A stretch of 41,236 nucleotides of DNA, taken from positions 1-41,236 of the forward strand of contig NZ_BBUL01000074.1 in the NCBI RefSeq assembly GCF_000953825.1, read 5' to 3'. This document shows, piece after piece, positions 32,600 through 40,899 of this stretch. Positions within the stretch are counted from its first letter, which is position 1. The number at the start of each line of letters is the position of its first letter. Under the pieces are notes generated by a model. It worked only from the letters and a program-made list of their open reading frames with translations, was not told the DNA's origin and searched no databases. Source of the stretch: Cellvibrio sp. OA-2007. Its GTDB lineage: Bacteria; Pseudomonadota; Gammaproteobacteria; Pseudomonadales; Cellvibrionaceae. Both the position numbers and the translations under genes were made by a program.

Positions 32600-34633
32600 T
32601 TACTTAGCGCTTGAATAATCTGGCGCACCCTTCACGTTTTTATAACTTTCTTTGCAGCCGTCGCTAAATCCAGAGCAGCCCCAAAAGTCATAACCGCCCT
32701 TCCCTTTTTTCTGTCTATGCACCAAGGGTTTGCTGCATTTCTCACAGAGGAAATTGGTTAGCTCTACTTTTTTGCGAGCACCCGGTTTGCCTCGCACATC
32801 CGGCAAAGAGGTTGAGCAATCTGGGTAGCCTGTACAGCCCCAAAACGGGCCGTGGGCACCTTTTGCGACATATCGCAGGGGTTTATTGCAATCGGGACAG
32901 GGGAATACTTCTGGGGCTTTAGTGGGTACTGCGGATTGCTGCCTCTGTAAATCTGCAGCAAGAGATACATACATTTTTTCAATGACTTCCTTGAAGGTCT
33001 TAGAACCTGTCGCTACACCGTCTAACTCACTCTCCATCCCGCGAGTAAAACCCATGTCCATAAAACCCCATTCATCTTCCAGACGACTAACCAACAGATC
33101 GCCAGTAGGGAGCATTTTAATAAAGCGCTTGTCGGCCATGCCCACATATTCACGGGCACAAATGTTGGCCCAAATCGCAGCATACGTTGAAGGTCTTCCT
33201 ATACCTGCCGCCTCAAGCGCACCTATCAAACTAGCTTTTGTAAAGCGCGACGGTGCTTTTGTTTTTTTCTCTTGCAGTTCGCCGGTGGAGGCAAAAACCC
33301 TTTCGCCGTCGGCAAGGGTAGGTATGGAGTTGACGGTTTCAGTTTCGTCCTCATCTGCATCATCCGCTGTGTCAGTTGATAACAACTGGAGCCAGCCTGG
33401 ATCAATTAGCGTCCGTCCTTTGGCGCCAAACCGCAGCAGCTTCCCGTCAACAGGTTCCAGCGTTTCCAGTACAACAGTGCTCACTTTGTAGCGGGCTGCT
33501 AAAAGCTGCGAGGCAATGGCACGTATGCGAATTAATTTATATAGCGCCTTTTCAGCGTCATTATCTCCTGCACTCTCTACGTCCCAATGAGTAGGAGTAA
33601 TGCCGGGGTGGCCTTCTTGCGCATCGTCACCAGCGCTGAAGTTTCTGCGTTTCTCAACTACTTCCAGCCCAAGTTTCTTCGCCACCGCCCTAATATCTGG
33701 CATTGCCTCTTCGGATACATTTGGGTTGTCGGTGCGGTGATAACTGATATGTCCTTTTTCATATAAATTTTGTGCAATCTTCATTGTCTCATCTGGGTCA
33801 AAGCCAAGCGCGTTGCTAGCTGCCTTTTGTAGCGTTGTCGTTTTAAACGGTGCAGGAGGGTTCCGGGACGCGGGCGACTCATCATACGAAAGCACCATCA
33901 CTTGCCTGACCTGAGCCACTTTTTCAGCAAATCCGCGATCCATGAAGTAAGGATTGTCTGAAGTAGTAAAGCCCTCGCCGGTTAACCACTCAGCGCACCA
34001 CTGTTCCCCAATTTTCGCGCCCGCGAAAGTTAGGCGGACTCCAAAATGATTAGTGACTTTAAAATTCTTTATTTCCCGCTCCCGCACAGCCACCACATAC
34101 ACTGCAACAGATTGAACCCGGCCAGCGGATAGCTTTACGCCGGTTTGGCGCTTTAGCTCAGGGCTAACTAAATAACCAACCAATCGATCCACTACCCGGC
34201 GAGCCTCCTGCGCACTAACCCGCCTCATATCTATTCGGCGCGGCGCCGCCAATGCCTCTCGCACTTTAGCTTCCGTAATCTCGCCAAATGCAATGCGAAT
34301 GGGATTTTTTAAGCCGAGCGCGTCTTTTAAATGCCAGCTGATACTTTCGCCTTCTCTGTCTGGATCGGTCGCAAGGTAAACCTCATCAGCACGCGCTACG
34401 TCACGCTGTAGTCTTGTGACAACCTCGCGGCCTCTTTCGGTCAGTTCGTAAATGGGCGTGAAATCAGCACGAACGCCAGTGGTAATTTCTCCGTCGCCTT
34501 GTCCTGTCGATGGCAAGTCACGAACATGGCCAACGCTCGCTACAACGCGCCAAGTTTCACTCGGCCGAATTTCCGATAGAAGTTCTTGCAATTTCTTCGT
34601 TTTGCCCGGCGACTCAACAATCATCAATTTCAT
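32600..34633 (-). CDS. topA: Type IA DNA topoisomerase I
   Basis: The 677-aa product has the TOPRIM start MKLMIVESPGKTKKLQELL, acidic TDPDREGE at 89-96, and active-site Tyr298 in GHISYHRTD. Two C-terminal zinc fingers follow (CPDC...CTGYPDC near 585-612 and CEKC...CSGFSDGC near 634-664). It is shorter than chromosomal TopA (about 865 aa) by having two fingers. It would relax supercoils during plasmid replication or transfer. A KorB-like palindrome lies just upstream and another inside the gene. Confidence 0.94.
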   Translation of the reverse strand: MKLMIVESPGKTKKLQELLSEIRPSETWRVVASVGHVRDLPSTGQGDGEITTGVRADFTPIYELTERGREVVTRLQRDVARADEVYLATDPDREGESISWHLKDALGLKNPIRIAFGEITEAKVREALAAPRRIDMRRVSAQEARRVVDRLVGYLVSPELKRQTGVKLSAGRVQSVAVYVVAVREREIKNFKVTNHFGVRLTFAGAKIGEQWCAEWLTGEGFTTSDNPYFMDRGFAEKVAQVRQVMVLSYDESPASRNPPAPFKTTTLQKAASNALGFDPDETMKIAQNLYEKGHISYHRTDNPNVSEEAMPDIRAVAKKLGLEVVEKRRNFSAGDDAQEGHPGITPTHWDVESAGDNDAEKALYKLIRIRAIASQLLAARYKVSTVVLETLEPVDGKLLRFGAKGRTLIDPGWLQLLSTDTADDADEDETETVNSIPTLADGERVFASTGELQEKKTKAPSRFTKASLIGALEAAGIGRPSTYAAIWANICAREYVGMADKRFIKMLPTGDLLVSRLEDEWGFMDMGFTRGMESELDGVATGSKTFKEVIEKMYVSLAADLQRQQSAVPTKAPEVFPCPDCNKPLRYVAKGAHGPFWGCTGYPDCSTSLPDVRGKPGARKKVELTNFLCEKCSKPLVHRQKKGKGGYDFWGCSGFSDGCKESYKNVKGAPDYSSAK
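34012..34029. promoter_or_regulatory. KorB/ParB-like palindrome, copy 3 (inside topA)
   Basis: TTTTCGCG-CC-CGCGAAAG, one outer mismatch. It lies within the topA coding sequence and could be a chance match, but the 14 core arm bases are identical to copies 2 and 4. Confidence 0.45.
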
Positions 34634-34651
34634 TTTTTAGCCTCTTATTAA

Positions 34652-34669
34652 TTTTCGCGTCCGCGAAAA
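34652..34669. promoter_or_regulatory. KorB/ParB-like palindrome, copy 4
   Basis: TTTTCGCGTCCGCGAAAA is the best copy, a perfect 8-2-8 palindrome 19 bases upstream of the topA start, in the divergent topA-ssb gap. A ParB/KorB-family protein is encoded 1.6 kb away. Binding is inferred. Confidence 0.65.
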
Positions 34670-34757
34670 AATAACGAATGGTTTAACGCAAAAACACACC
34701 GAATGTTACCACCGGCAGCGCAAAAACACGAATATTTTGCGTAAAGTGACCTGTAAA

Positions 34758-34789
34758 CAGTTGACAACAGACGAGCAGGAAACAATAAT
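34758..34789 (+). promoter_or_regulatory. Promoter of ssb
   Basis: TTGACA at 34761-34766, a 17-base spacer, and AATAAT at 34784-34789. The 19 bases starting CAGTTGACAA are shared with the parA promoter at 17 positions. Confidence 0.65.
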
Positions 34790-34889
34790 GATTTCCAAGG
34801 AAAAGTACTTTTTCCTTGCTCATAGCAGAGGTAGGCGGGGAATGCCCTAGCGCTTCAAGCAAGCAATTCAACATGACGAGGTGATTTTT

Positions 34890-35345
34890 ATGGCGCGCGG
34901 AATTAACAAAGTGCTTTTGATCGGCAATGTGGGGCAAGACCCCGAAGTGAAGTACATGCCATCTGGTGGTGCTGTTACCAATCTCAGTTTGGCAACGACT
35001 GATACTTGGAAAGACAAGGTGAGTGGTCTGCCACAGGAGCGAACCGAATGGCATCGACTAGTGTTCTTTAATCGCCTCGGTGAAATAGCAGGCGAATACC
35101 TGAAGAAGGGAAGCAAAATTTATGTTGAAGGGGCGTTGCGCACGCGTAAATGGCAGGCACAAGACGGAACAGACCGCTACACCACTGAAATTGTAGTCAG
35201 TGAAATGCAAATGCTTGATGGCCGCCCCGGCCAGGATGGCGCCGCAAATATAGCGTCCAGCGCCCCAATAGATAATCAGCAGCCACCTATTCCTGCTTCT
35301 GTGCCCGCAGGATTCGATTCATTTGATGACGATATCCCTTTCTGA
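34890..35345 (+). CDS. ssb: Single-stranded DNA-binding protein
   Basis: A 151-aa product from ATG 34890 ([20 protein letters not shown]), with GAGGTG upstream. The OB-fold domain covers about 1-110. A Gln/Pro linker and the acidic tip DSFDDDIPF, which recruits partner proteins, follow. It protects single strands in replication and transfer. Confidence 0.96.
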   Translation: MARGINKVLLIGNVGQDPEVKYMPSGGAVTNLSLATTDTWKDKVSGLPQERTEWHRLVFFNRLGEIAGEYLKKGSKIYVEGALRTRKWQAQDGTDRYTTEIVVSEMQMLDGRPGQDGAANIASSAPIDNQQPPIPASVPAGFDSFDDDIPF

Positions 35346-35357
35346 AAACGAGATTTA

Positions 35358-35376
35358 AGCCCGGTATAGCCGGGCT
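35358..35376 (+). terminator. Hairpin after ssb
   Basis: AGCCCGG, loop TATAG, CCGGGCT. A 7-bp GC-rich stem 13 bases after the ssb stop. There is no T-run, so it may be a weak terminator or an operator before the parA promoter. Confidence 0.5.
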
Positions 35377-35400
35377 AAACTGGAAATCATCACTTATATT

Positions 35401-35431
35401 CAGTTGACAATAGACGCGCTTTAAGTAGAAT
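35401..35431 (+). promoter_or_regulatory. Promoter of the parA-korB operon
   Basis: TTGACA at 35404-35409, a 16-base spacer, TAGAAT at 35426-35431. CAGTTGACAATAGACGCGC differs from the ssb promoter copy at two bases, so a shared operator is likely. Confidence 0.65.
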
Positions 35432-35478
35432 CAATCCCAATCTTGGCCGCGTATGTCATCGCACTAAAGGAAACAACA

Positions 35479-36258
35479 ATGAAGATATTAGCAGTGGCAA
35501 ATCAGAAGGGTGGAGTAGGAAAAAGCACTGTTTGCGTGGGCACCGCCTATGCGGCAGTTGAGGCAGGTAAGCGAGTACTCTTGGTGGATTTTGACCGCCA
35601 AGGCAGTTTGTCTACATCATTCCCTGAAACCGGCGCCGACGATGGAACCGCAACAACCGCAAGCCAGTTATTCGCAGAGCAGGCAACTATTCGCCCTGAA
35701 ATTCTCGCTCCTGGATTAGCGATTTTACGCGCGGACGACACGCTATCGATGCTGTCCGGTGTTAATCAAGAGGGGATAAAACGCCCAGCGCGTTATCTTC
35801 GCGAGCTGGCCAAAGATTTTGATATTTGCATCATTGATACGCCCGGTGTGCTTGGGGTAAATCCACCAATGACAATCGCCGCTTTGGTTGCGGCTGATGC
35901 TGTCGTGTGCCCCTTTGGTGTAGGGCTTTATGAGAGCAAAGCCCTGTCGGATTTATGGGACTATTTGCGCGGTGTTCGCGCTAATGGCTATAACCCGAAG
36001 TTACGGCTAATGGGATTAATCCCATCCAAAGTACATACCGCAAGCCGTGAAGAAATGGCGGCTTTAGAGCAGTTGCGCGAGCAGTTTGGCAACATCATTT
36101 TGCCGCTAATGCTTGGAGAGCGAGCTTCTGTTAAGCAGGCAATTGCAAACCGAAAACCTGTATGGAAAGGAACCCGTGGGGCTGGCCATCTGAAAGCGGC
36201 ACAAGAATGGAAAGCGGCAACTCAGTACATTCTGACCAATTTGGGAGTTTTAAAATGA
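35479..36258 (+). CDS. parA: ParA partition ATPase
   Basis: A 259-aa product from ATG 35479 with AAGGAAACAACA upstream; the open frame from 35443 runs into the ribosome site. Deviant Walker A QKGGVGKST is at about 9-17, LLVDFDRQGS near 40-49, and Walker B IIDTPGVLG follows. It has no N-terminal DNA-binding extension, so it is of the short IncC/Soj type. Its stop overlaps the next start by four bases (ATGA). Confidence 0.94.
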   Translation: MKILAVANQKGGVGKSTVCVGTAYAAVEAGKRVLLVDFDRQGSLSTSFPETGADDGTATTASQLFAEQATIRPEILAPGLAILRADDTLSMLSGVNQEGIKRPARYLRELAKDFDICIIDTPGVLGVNPPMTIAALVAADAVVCPFGVGLYESKALSDLWDYLRGVRANGYNPKLRLMGLIPSKVHTASREEMAALEQLREQFGNIILPLMLGERASVKQAIANRKPVWKGTRGAGHLKAAQEWKAATQYILTNLGVLK

Positions 36259-37460
36259 CAACTAAGGCACAGGGGAAAAAGCCGGGCGCGTTTAGCGGAC
36301 TTGGCGACATGATGAACATGGGCGGCTTTGATGACATTTTTGCGCCCAAAGACGCTAATAAACCAACGTTTAGCCTTATTAAGGCTGCTGATATACAGGT
36401 GCTACCACAACAGCGAAATGCTGATGAAATGGAGACCGAGGAACAAACTATCGCCGACCTTGGAGCCAGCATTTTGGCTGATGGGCTTTTGCAGCCAATT
36501 GGTTTGGTTGCAAACGCGGATGGATCTTGGCGATTGATTTTCGGTGAGCGCCGTTTGCGCGCGTGTATGCTGGTTGGGCACGATCCAATCGAATCTCTTT
36601 GTTATGAGTCGCTAACCGATGAACAAATTCAGCGCATCCAGTTTGCTGAAAACATTCAGCGCCTCAATCTTTCGCAAATCAATGAAGCCCAAATACTAAA
36701 AAACGATATAGACCTGTATGGTGGCATTGAAGCCGTGATGGCAATCCGCAACAAAAGCGCCAGCTGGATTTCAAAGCGTCTATCACTCCTGGATTTGCCG
36801 ATTGAAACCACGCGTCTTTTAAAGGAAAACATCACGGCCGATTTAGAGGTGATCAATGCCGTTAAGCAAATTGAAAAAATCGATCCAGTCGCAGCAGCAG
36901 AGGCCGTAATCGAGCTTAAAGAAAGCGCCGGTAAGAAAGGATCTAATGCGCGCGATACGGTCAAGAAAGCGAAGGAAAAAGTAAAGCCTCCTAAACCAAA
37001 AACGGAAAAAGCCAAGCCGGTTAATGCTGAGAATATAGCCAAACCTAAAGATAATAGCTTTATGGACGCTGGGCCTGTTATCCAGATCGATCCCGATAGC
37101 CAATCAAACGAATCAGAGGAAGAGCAACAGGATTTCGATTTTAACGACCTTGAACCTGTACCCCTGAATGCGTTGAACACCATTTACGACTTTATATCCG
37201 GGCGCGGCAAAGATCCTAAGTTGGTCTATAAAGCGCTACCAAAGCTACAGCGTGAAGCGGTAGAGGGATGGCTAGAAGAGTTCTACCATGCTGGGAAGGA
37301 ATGTAAAAATTTGGGTAACGCCGTTATTCAGGGTTTTCGTAATAACAAATTTGGCGATGAAGGCTATAAAGCCTATGCGTTGATCGCCTTTTTAAATGGC
37401 AGCGAGGACGGCGTAACATTCAATTGTTTGGACATTCTTGGAACGGTTAAGCCTCAATAA
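36255..37460 (+). CDS. KorB/ParB-family protein
   Basis: A 401-aa product from ATG 36255. The N-terminal CTPase domain shows PQQRNADEMETEEQTIADLG, GERR at 97-100 and ENIQR at 132-136. The helix-turn-helix is at about 150-185 (GGIEAVMAIRNKSASWISKR). A Lys/Pro/Glu linker (about 225-300) and a C-terminal domain follow. KorB of IncP does both partition and gene control at dispersed palindromes. Coupled to parA. The four TTTTCGCG palindromes are likely targets. Confidence 0.88.
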   Translation: MTTKAQGKKPGAFSGLGDMMNMGGFDDIFAPKDANKPTFSLIKAADIQVLPQQRNADEMETEEQTIADLGASILADGLLQPIGLVANADGSWRLIFGERRLRACMLVGHDPIESLCYESLTDEQIQRIQFAENIQRLNLSQINEAQILKNDIDLYGGIEAVMAIRNKSASWISKRLSLLDLPIETTRLLKENITADLEVINAVKQIEKIDPVAAAEAVIELKESAGKKGSNARDTVKKAKEKVKPPKPKTEKAKPVNAENIAKPKDNSFMDAGPVIQIDPDSQSNESEEEQQDFDFNDLEPVPLNALNTIYDFISGRGKDPKLVYKALPKLQREAVEGWLEEFYHAGKECKNLGNAVIQGFRNNKFGDEGYKAYALIAFLNGSEDGVTFNCLDILGTVKPQ

Positions 37461-37514
37461 GCCTAGATCGCATTAAGTTCAATATTCTACTGGTTTGGTC
37501 GGAGCAACTATTTT

Positions 37515-37844
37515 ATGACCTTTGAAAAAGACCCGGCTTGCGTTACTGATGGATCGCGCAAGCCGCGCGGCCCAGATCGCGCCAATCGCGCCAAAAGCCG
37601 CAACTTGACTGCAATCCAATTTGAAGCGGTTCGTCCCTTTTTGCGCATCTCAGATGATCGCATCGAGGCCGCACGTTTGGCCATGGTAGAAGGTCAAAAA
37701 CTTGCAGACATCGCCGCACAGTTCAATTGGAAGTCCCGGCAAGCGGTGAGTGCCGCCGTGGGTTTGGTTTGGGATGCATACAAGAAGCTGCAAGAGTCAC
37801 AGAAAATATTAGCGGGTGAGGCTGACGCAGATGTACAGCGTTGA
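37515..37844 (+). CDS. KorA/TrfB-like repressor
   Basis: The 109-aa product has LTAIQFEAVRPFLRISDDRI then EAARLAMVEGQKLADIAAQF and KSRQAVSAAVGLVWDAYKKL. This is the TrfB/KorA helix-turn-helix order (QF...IeaAr..LVeGq..adiA...SRQAVS..V...W). Such proteins repress plasmid backbone promoters together with KorB. The repeated CAGTTGACAA promoter motif is one possible target. Confidence 0.85.
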   Translation: MTFEKDPACVTDGSRKPRGPDRANRAKSRNLTAIQFEAVRPFLRISDDRIEAARLAMVEGQKLADIAAQFNWKSRQAVSAAVGLVWDAYKKLQESQKILAGEADADVQR

Positions 37845-37883
37845 CAGCATCTAATTGTTGCGACGTGACAACATTGGTGGTTT

Positions 37884-38408
37884 ATGACCCCTGAAGACTT
37901 TAGAAAGTTATCCATCATTGAGCGGCTGGAGGCGTTAGCAGCCCGAACCGCCGCTCAGGAGTCCGGCCACTCGATTAAAAAAGCCCTTGGGCTTAATCGC
38001 TATGAGCTATCCCATCTACGGCGATTAGATAGATGCCTATCTGATACAGCCAAACACCTGATCAATAAAAACCGGTTATCTGAAGGCCATGCCAGAGCAT
38101 TGGCCCGCTTGCCTCATCCACAACAGGAGCGGTTAGTCAGGGACACGCTACAAAAGCAATGGAGTGTGCGCGACCTGGAGCAGGCAGTTAAGGCGACTAT
38201 TGAAGGGGCGGACATTAGGGATAAATCAGCCGATGCCCGATACTATGATCAACTGGGAGTGTACATATCGGATCAACTCGGGCACCCGGTGAAGATCCAG
38301 CCAGCGCATACACCCGGTCATGGTCAAATCACGATTACTTACTTTGGACTGGACTCTTTTGACGGCATATTAAATAGAATGCGGATAAAATTACCTGATG
38401 AACTTTAA
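37884..38408 (+). CDS. ParB-like protein lacking the CTPase domain
   Basis: The 174-aa product reads like the middle and end of a ParB: helix-turn-helix region at 28-58 (KKALGLNRYELSHLRRLDRC), second helical part SEGHARALARLPHPQQERLV and a C-terminal dimer domain (YYDQLGVYISDQLGHPVKIQ onward, near 125-170). The GERR/ENxxR nucleotide-binding part is absent and the upstream frame does not provide it. It is transcribed with the korA-like gene, 40 bases after it. It may bind a parS without sliding, or regulate a promoter. Confidence 0.75.
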   Translation: MTPEDFRKLSIIERLEALAARTAAQESGHSIKKALGLNRYELSHLRRLDRCLSDTAKHLINKNRLSEGHARALARLPHPQQERLVRDTLQKQWSVRDLEQAVKATIEGADIRDKSADARYYDQLGVYISDQLGHPVKIQPAHTPGHGQITITYFGLDSFDGILNRMRIKLPDEL

Positions 38409-38411
38409 AGG

Positions 38412-38480
38412 GTAAGAATTTCTCCACATATAGGAGAATTTGTACCAGTTTAAAAGTCGAGTAAGAATTCCTCCACATAT
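38412..38480 (+). repeat. Iteron group A (two copies)
   Basis: Two 20-bp iterons, at 38412-38431 and 38461-38480 (GTAAGAATTCCTCCACATAT), start 49 bp apart in the same orientation as the groups nearer rep. The rest of the stretch up to 38700 holds no gene I can support; a 67-aa frame at 38440-38643 runs through the second iteron and has no features. Confidence 0.9.
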
Positions 38481-38700
38481 CAAGCATGCCCTCACCTTTT
38501 GTAAAAAATTCCTTTCTGCGCAGTCAAAGAATGGCGTAAATCGCCCCCGTGCGCTATTTATGAGCCAGCCAAGAAAAGTGCCTATGTTATTGTTGTTATT
38601 TGATTTTTCGATGTTTATATTGCTCTCGAAACATAGCGCATAGCAGGTAAATAAAATTAAAAGCTGGAACGCATTCACATATAAAAATCAGACATTCGAC

Positions 38701-39204
38701 TTGACCCACCTCAGTGAGTTTGAGCATGCCTTTGTACAAGCGGCAAGCGGGAACAAGCCTGAAAAACAGTATAAATTTGTAATTGAGTTTGGTTTGCATT
38801 GTTTCACTAAAGCACCAAACAAAAAGAAAAAAGAAACGCTATCTGATTTCCCGGCTGACCTTTATTACAGTGACTCGCGTGAAACCAGGATTTTTTGTTT
38901 TGATCGACACCAGCTTTCGTTTGGACTACCGGAAATTGCTAGATCGGTGGCCAATCGCCAGTGCTTTCATACAGGGAAAGGTAACTTCTTTTTGATTGAA
39001 TTCGTTGATAGTAACGGCGAAAAGGAAGAATACGAAGTTTATTTTAATGTTGCTAGATCGGGCAAAGGCTTACTTCGATTGTTTATCGAGAGCGCTTATG
39101 TTCGGGATGATGAACATGAAGGATCTCAACCTGCAAAGAAAAAAATTAACTTCTTTGTGATTGCCCATAAAGTACAAAACAATCAAAAAATAACAGCCCC
39201 ATAA
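38701..39204 (+). CDS. Conserved-looking unknown protein
   Basis: A 167-aa product from TTG 38701; an internal ATG is not well placed. The sequence has clear globular segments (RETRIFCFDRHQLSFGLPEI, QCFHTGKGNFFLIEFVDSNG, LLRLFIESAYVRDDEHEG) that look conserved, with several aromatic and cysteine residues. I have no family name. It lies between two iteron groups and ends in a strong terminator, so it is its own transcript. Confidence 0.65.
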   Translation: MTHLSEFEHAFVQAASGNKPEKQYKFVIEFGLHCFTKAPNKKKKETLSDFPADLYYSDSRETRIFCFDRHQLSFGLPEIARSVANRQCFHTGKGNFFLIEFVDSNGEKEEYEVYFNVARSGKGLLRLFIESAYVRDDEHEGSQPAKKKINFFVIAHKVQNNQKITAP

Positions 39205-39206
39205 AG

Positions 39207-39236
39207 AAAAAGCCCTGCAGAAGCAGGGCTTTTTTT
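39207..39236 (+). terminator. Rho-independent terminator
   Basis: AGCCCTGC (39211-39218), loop AGAA, GCAGGGCT (39223-39230), then six T. Confidence 0.93.
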
Positions 39237-39399
39237 AACTAGGCTCTCTTTACAACCGCACTTGGGCTTGTAACCATTTCTGGCTGGAGGGGCGCGTGGC
39301 AGAAGCCATCCCGTTTATACGCCCTATGCATTAATCATAATTGATAAACGCCTCTATTGCAATGCTATTGCAATCCCTCTATGTCGGCCGTAAGGGCTG

Positions 39400-39665
39400 G
39401 TAAGAATTCCTCCACATATCAGAGCCGGTGATACCGGTCTGCCAGATCATGTAAGAATCCCTCCACATATCAGAGTCTGTGAGGCTAGGGTTAAACGGCG
39501 TGTAAGGATTCCTCCACATATTAATTCAGGCGCCAAGCGGTGCCCGCGAGCCGTGTAAGGATTCTTCCACATATCCCTGCGCTAACGAAGCCACCTTACA
39601 GGGCGTGTAAGGATTTCTCCACATATAGGAGCAGTTGAAAGCCATGTAAGAATTTCTCCACATAT
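39400..39665 (+). repeat. Iteron group B (six copies, about 51-bp spacing)
   Basis: Copies of GTAAGRATTCCTCCACATAT start at 39400, 39451, 39502, 39555, 39607 and 39646, with steps 51, 51, 53, 52 and 39. All share orientation. The spacers are unrelated in sequence and GC-richer. The region 39237-39687 holds no gene. It lies just past the rep stop. Confidence 0.93.
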
Positions 39666-39687
39666 GGAGTCAGTCCCGGCATTTAGA

Positions 39688-40380
39688 TCAAAACATAAAT
39701 GCTGATTGCTTTTTTTCGGTGAAGTGAAACCACAACTTAACAACCACCCGACCTTGCTTTTCGGGTTCAAATCGCACATCCAGATTCGTTTTTTCGTTGA
39801 TTTCGGCTAGGGCAGGCTCTATTACACACTTGCGCAAGTCGGCGTACTTTTCGTATTTTTCCTCCAGTTCAAACATGGAACGCAGGTCTGCAATGCTGAT
39901 CCAGCGGCGCCCCTCGCTGATATATTTCCAAAGCAACTCATACAACCGAATAGAGTAAATACTCTTTAACTGTTTTACGTTCGTTAGTTGATAGCTAGTG
40001 AAATTGTCTTTTATTTCAGAAATGTAGGGGTATAAGGTAGGGGAGAATGAGATCTCTACGCGCCCTTCTCCTGGATAGTATTTTGCTCTGTGTATCCAGC
40101 GTTGACGGGTAAGCGCCTTACCTTCCTTAAATTTAATATCCCTTTCATAGAGCTTGTTGGAGGCATCATCGAGCTGTTGATAGCCTGCCTGTATCTTCAA
40201 TCCAAACAAAGCAGCATATTCGGCAGCGGTAATTTCAATGACAGGAGGAAGCGTTTTGCGCGAATCAATTTTAGAGATCGCAACAATAACAAGCCTCTTT
40301 TCCTCAAGACTCAGCTTATAGCTCGCCTCGATCAATGAATTTGATTGCGTGACTTTGTTTTCTCGTAGATCGGTTGCCAT
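39688..40380 (-). CDS. Rep_3-type replication initiator
   Basis: The 230-aa product has two winged-helix domains as in RepE/Pi/RepA initiators: N-terminal NSLIEASYKLSLEEKRLVIV (about 14-33) and FTSYQLTNVKQLKSIYSIRL, then YELLWKY and the second DNA-binding part (RSMFELEEKYEKYADLRKCV, near 166-185). It binds iterons to open the origin. Iterons lie upstream, and inverted half-sites cover its promoter, so autorepression is expected. Confidence 0.93.
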   Translation of the reverse strand: MATDLRENKVTQSNSLIEASYKLSLEEKRLVIVAISKIDSRKTLPPVIEITAAEYAALFGLKIQAGYQQLDDASNKLYERDIKFKEGKALTRQRWIHRAKYYPGEGRVEISFSPTLYPYISEIKDNFTSYQLTNVKQLKSIYSIRLYELLWKYISEGRRWISIADLRSMFELEEKYEKYADLRKCVIEPALAEINEKTNLDVRFEPEKQGRVVVKLWFHFTEKKQSAFMF

Positions 40381-40400
40381 ATGTGGAGGTCTGGTTATTA

Positions 40401-40438
40401 GTTTCCATATTTATATATGTGGAAAACTTTTGTGTCAA
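40401..40438 (-). promoter_or_regulatory. rep promoter with overlapping inverted operator
   Basis: On the minus strand TTGACA (40438-40433), a 17-base spacer and TATAAA (40415-40410). The stretch GTTTCCATAT...ATATGTGGAAAAC (40401-40427) is an inverted repeat of iteron-like CCACATAT halves over the -10 box. A further inverted half-site lies at 40379-40390. This is the usual design for Rep dimer autorepression. Confidence 0.75.
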
Positions 40439-40463
40439 CTCCATGCATGTATAACTTGCAGAT

Positions 40464-40651
40464 TTATCCACAAATATGGTGGATAACTGGCTTAAAACCG
40501 TGTTGAAAGTGTAAGAAAGTCTCCACCTAACATGTAATAATCTCTCCACATATAAGTAAGAAAGTCTCCACATATAAGTAAGAAAGCCTCCACATGTGTG
40601 GATAAGGTTGTAATAAAGTCTCCACAAATCAGTAAGAAACCCTCCACATAT
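40464..40651. other. oriV: Origin of replication: iteron group C and DnaA boxes
   Basis: Six 20-bp iterons (type GTAAGAAAGTCTCCACATAT) start at 40511, 40534, 40556, 40578, 40610 and 40632, steps 23, 22, 22, 32 and 22. The extra 10 bp in the fourth step holds a perfect DnaA box (TTATCCACA reversed, 40597-40605). A second perfect DnaA box is at 40464-40472 and an 8 of 9 match at 40478-40486. All iterons point the same way. Confidence 0.92.
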
Positions 40652-40797
40652 GCAATAAAATTGCACTAAAATTATCTATTAAAATCAAACAGTTATAAGG
40701 ATTATTTTCAGAGGCTAAAAACAAGGTAAAAACAAGAAAACTTAAAAACACAAATAATATTTGAATAATACCCTGAACAATTACGAGGTTATTTTTT
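40652..40797. other. AT-rich stretch, probable unwinding element
   Basis: Long A/T runs with few G or C follow directly after the last iteron. No gene is present. Position and composition fit the strand-opening region of an iteron origin. Confidence 0.65.
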
Positions 40798-40899
40798 GAC
40801 CACCGACCTAAATTTTTAGCCCGCCGCGCCTCCTACCCTGCGCTATCCCTGCTCCGCCCCGCTTCGCGGCCTGCGCGGCATCCATGCCGCTCAAAGGCA

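Noticed and set aside
32886-33491. A 201-aa plus-strand frame inside topA
   Set aside because: It lies antisense to well-conserved topoisomerase sequence and is Ser/Ala-rich, as is usual for shadow frames.
36656-37183. A 175-aa minus-strand frame inside the korB-like gene
   Set aside because: Antisense to the coding helix-turn-helix and Lys-rich linker; the Phe/Ser-rich product is a translation artefact.
38391-38678. Frames on both strands in the gap between iteron group A and the 167-aa gene
   Set aside because: Both cover iterons, have low-complexity products and lack start signals.
38412-40651. A CRISPR array, because of 20-bp repeats with unique spacers of about 31 bp
   Set aside because: The repeats match the origin iterons next to rep, vary between copies, have no cas genes nearby, and the 22-bp-spaced group leaves spacers of only two or three bases.
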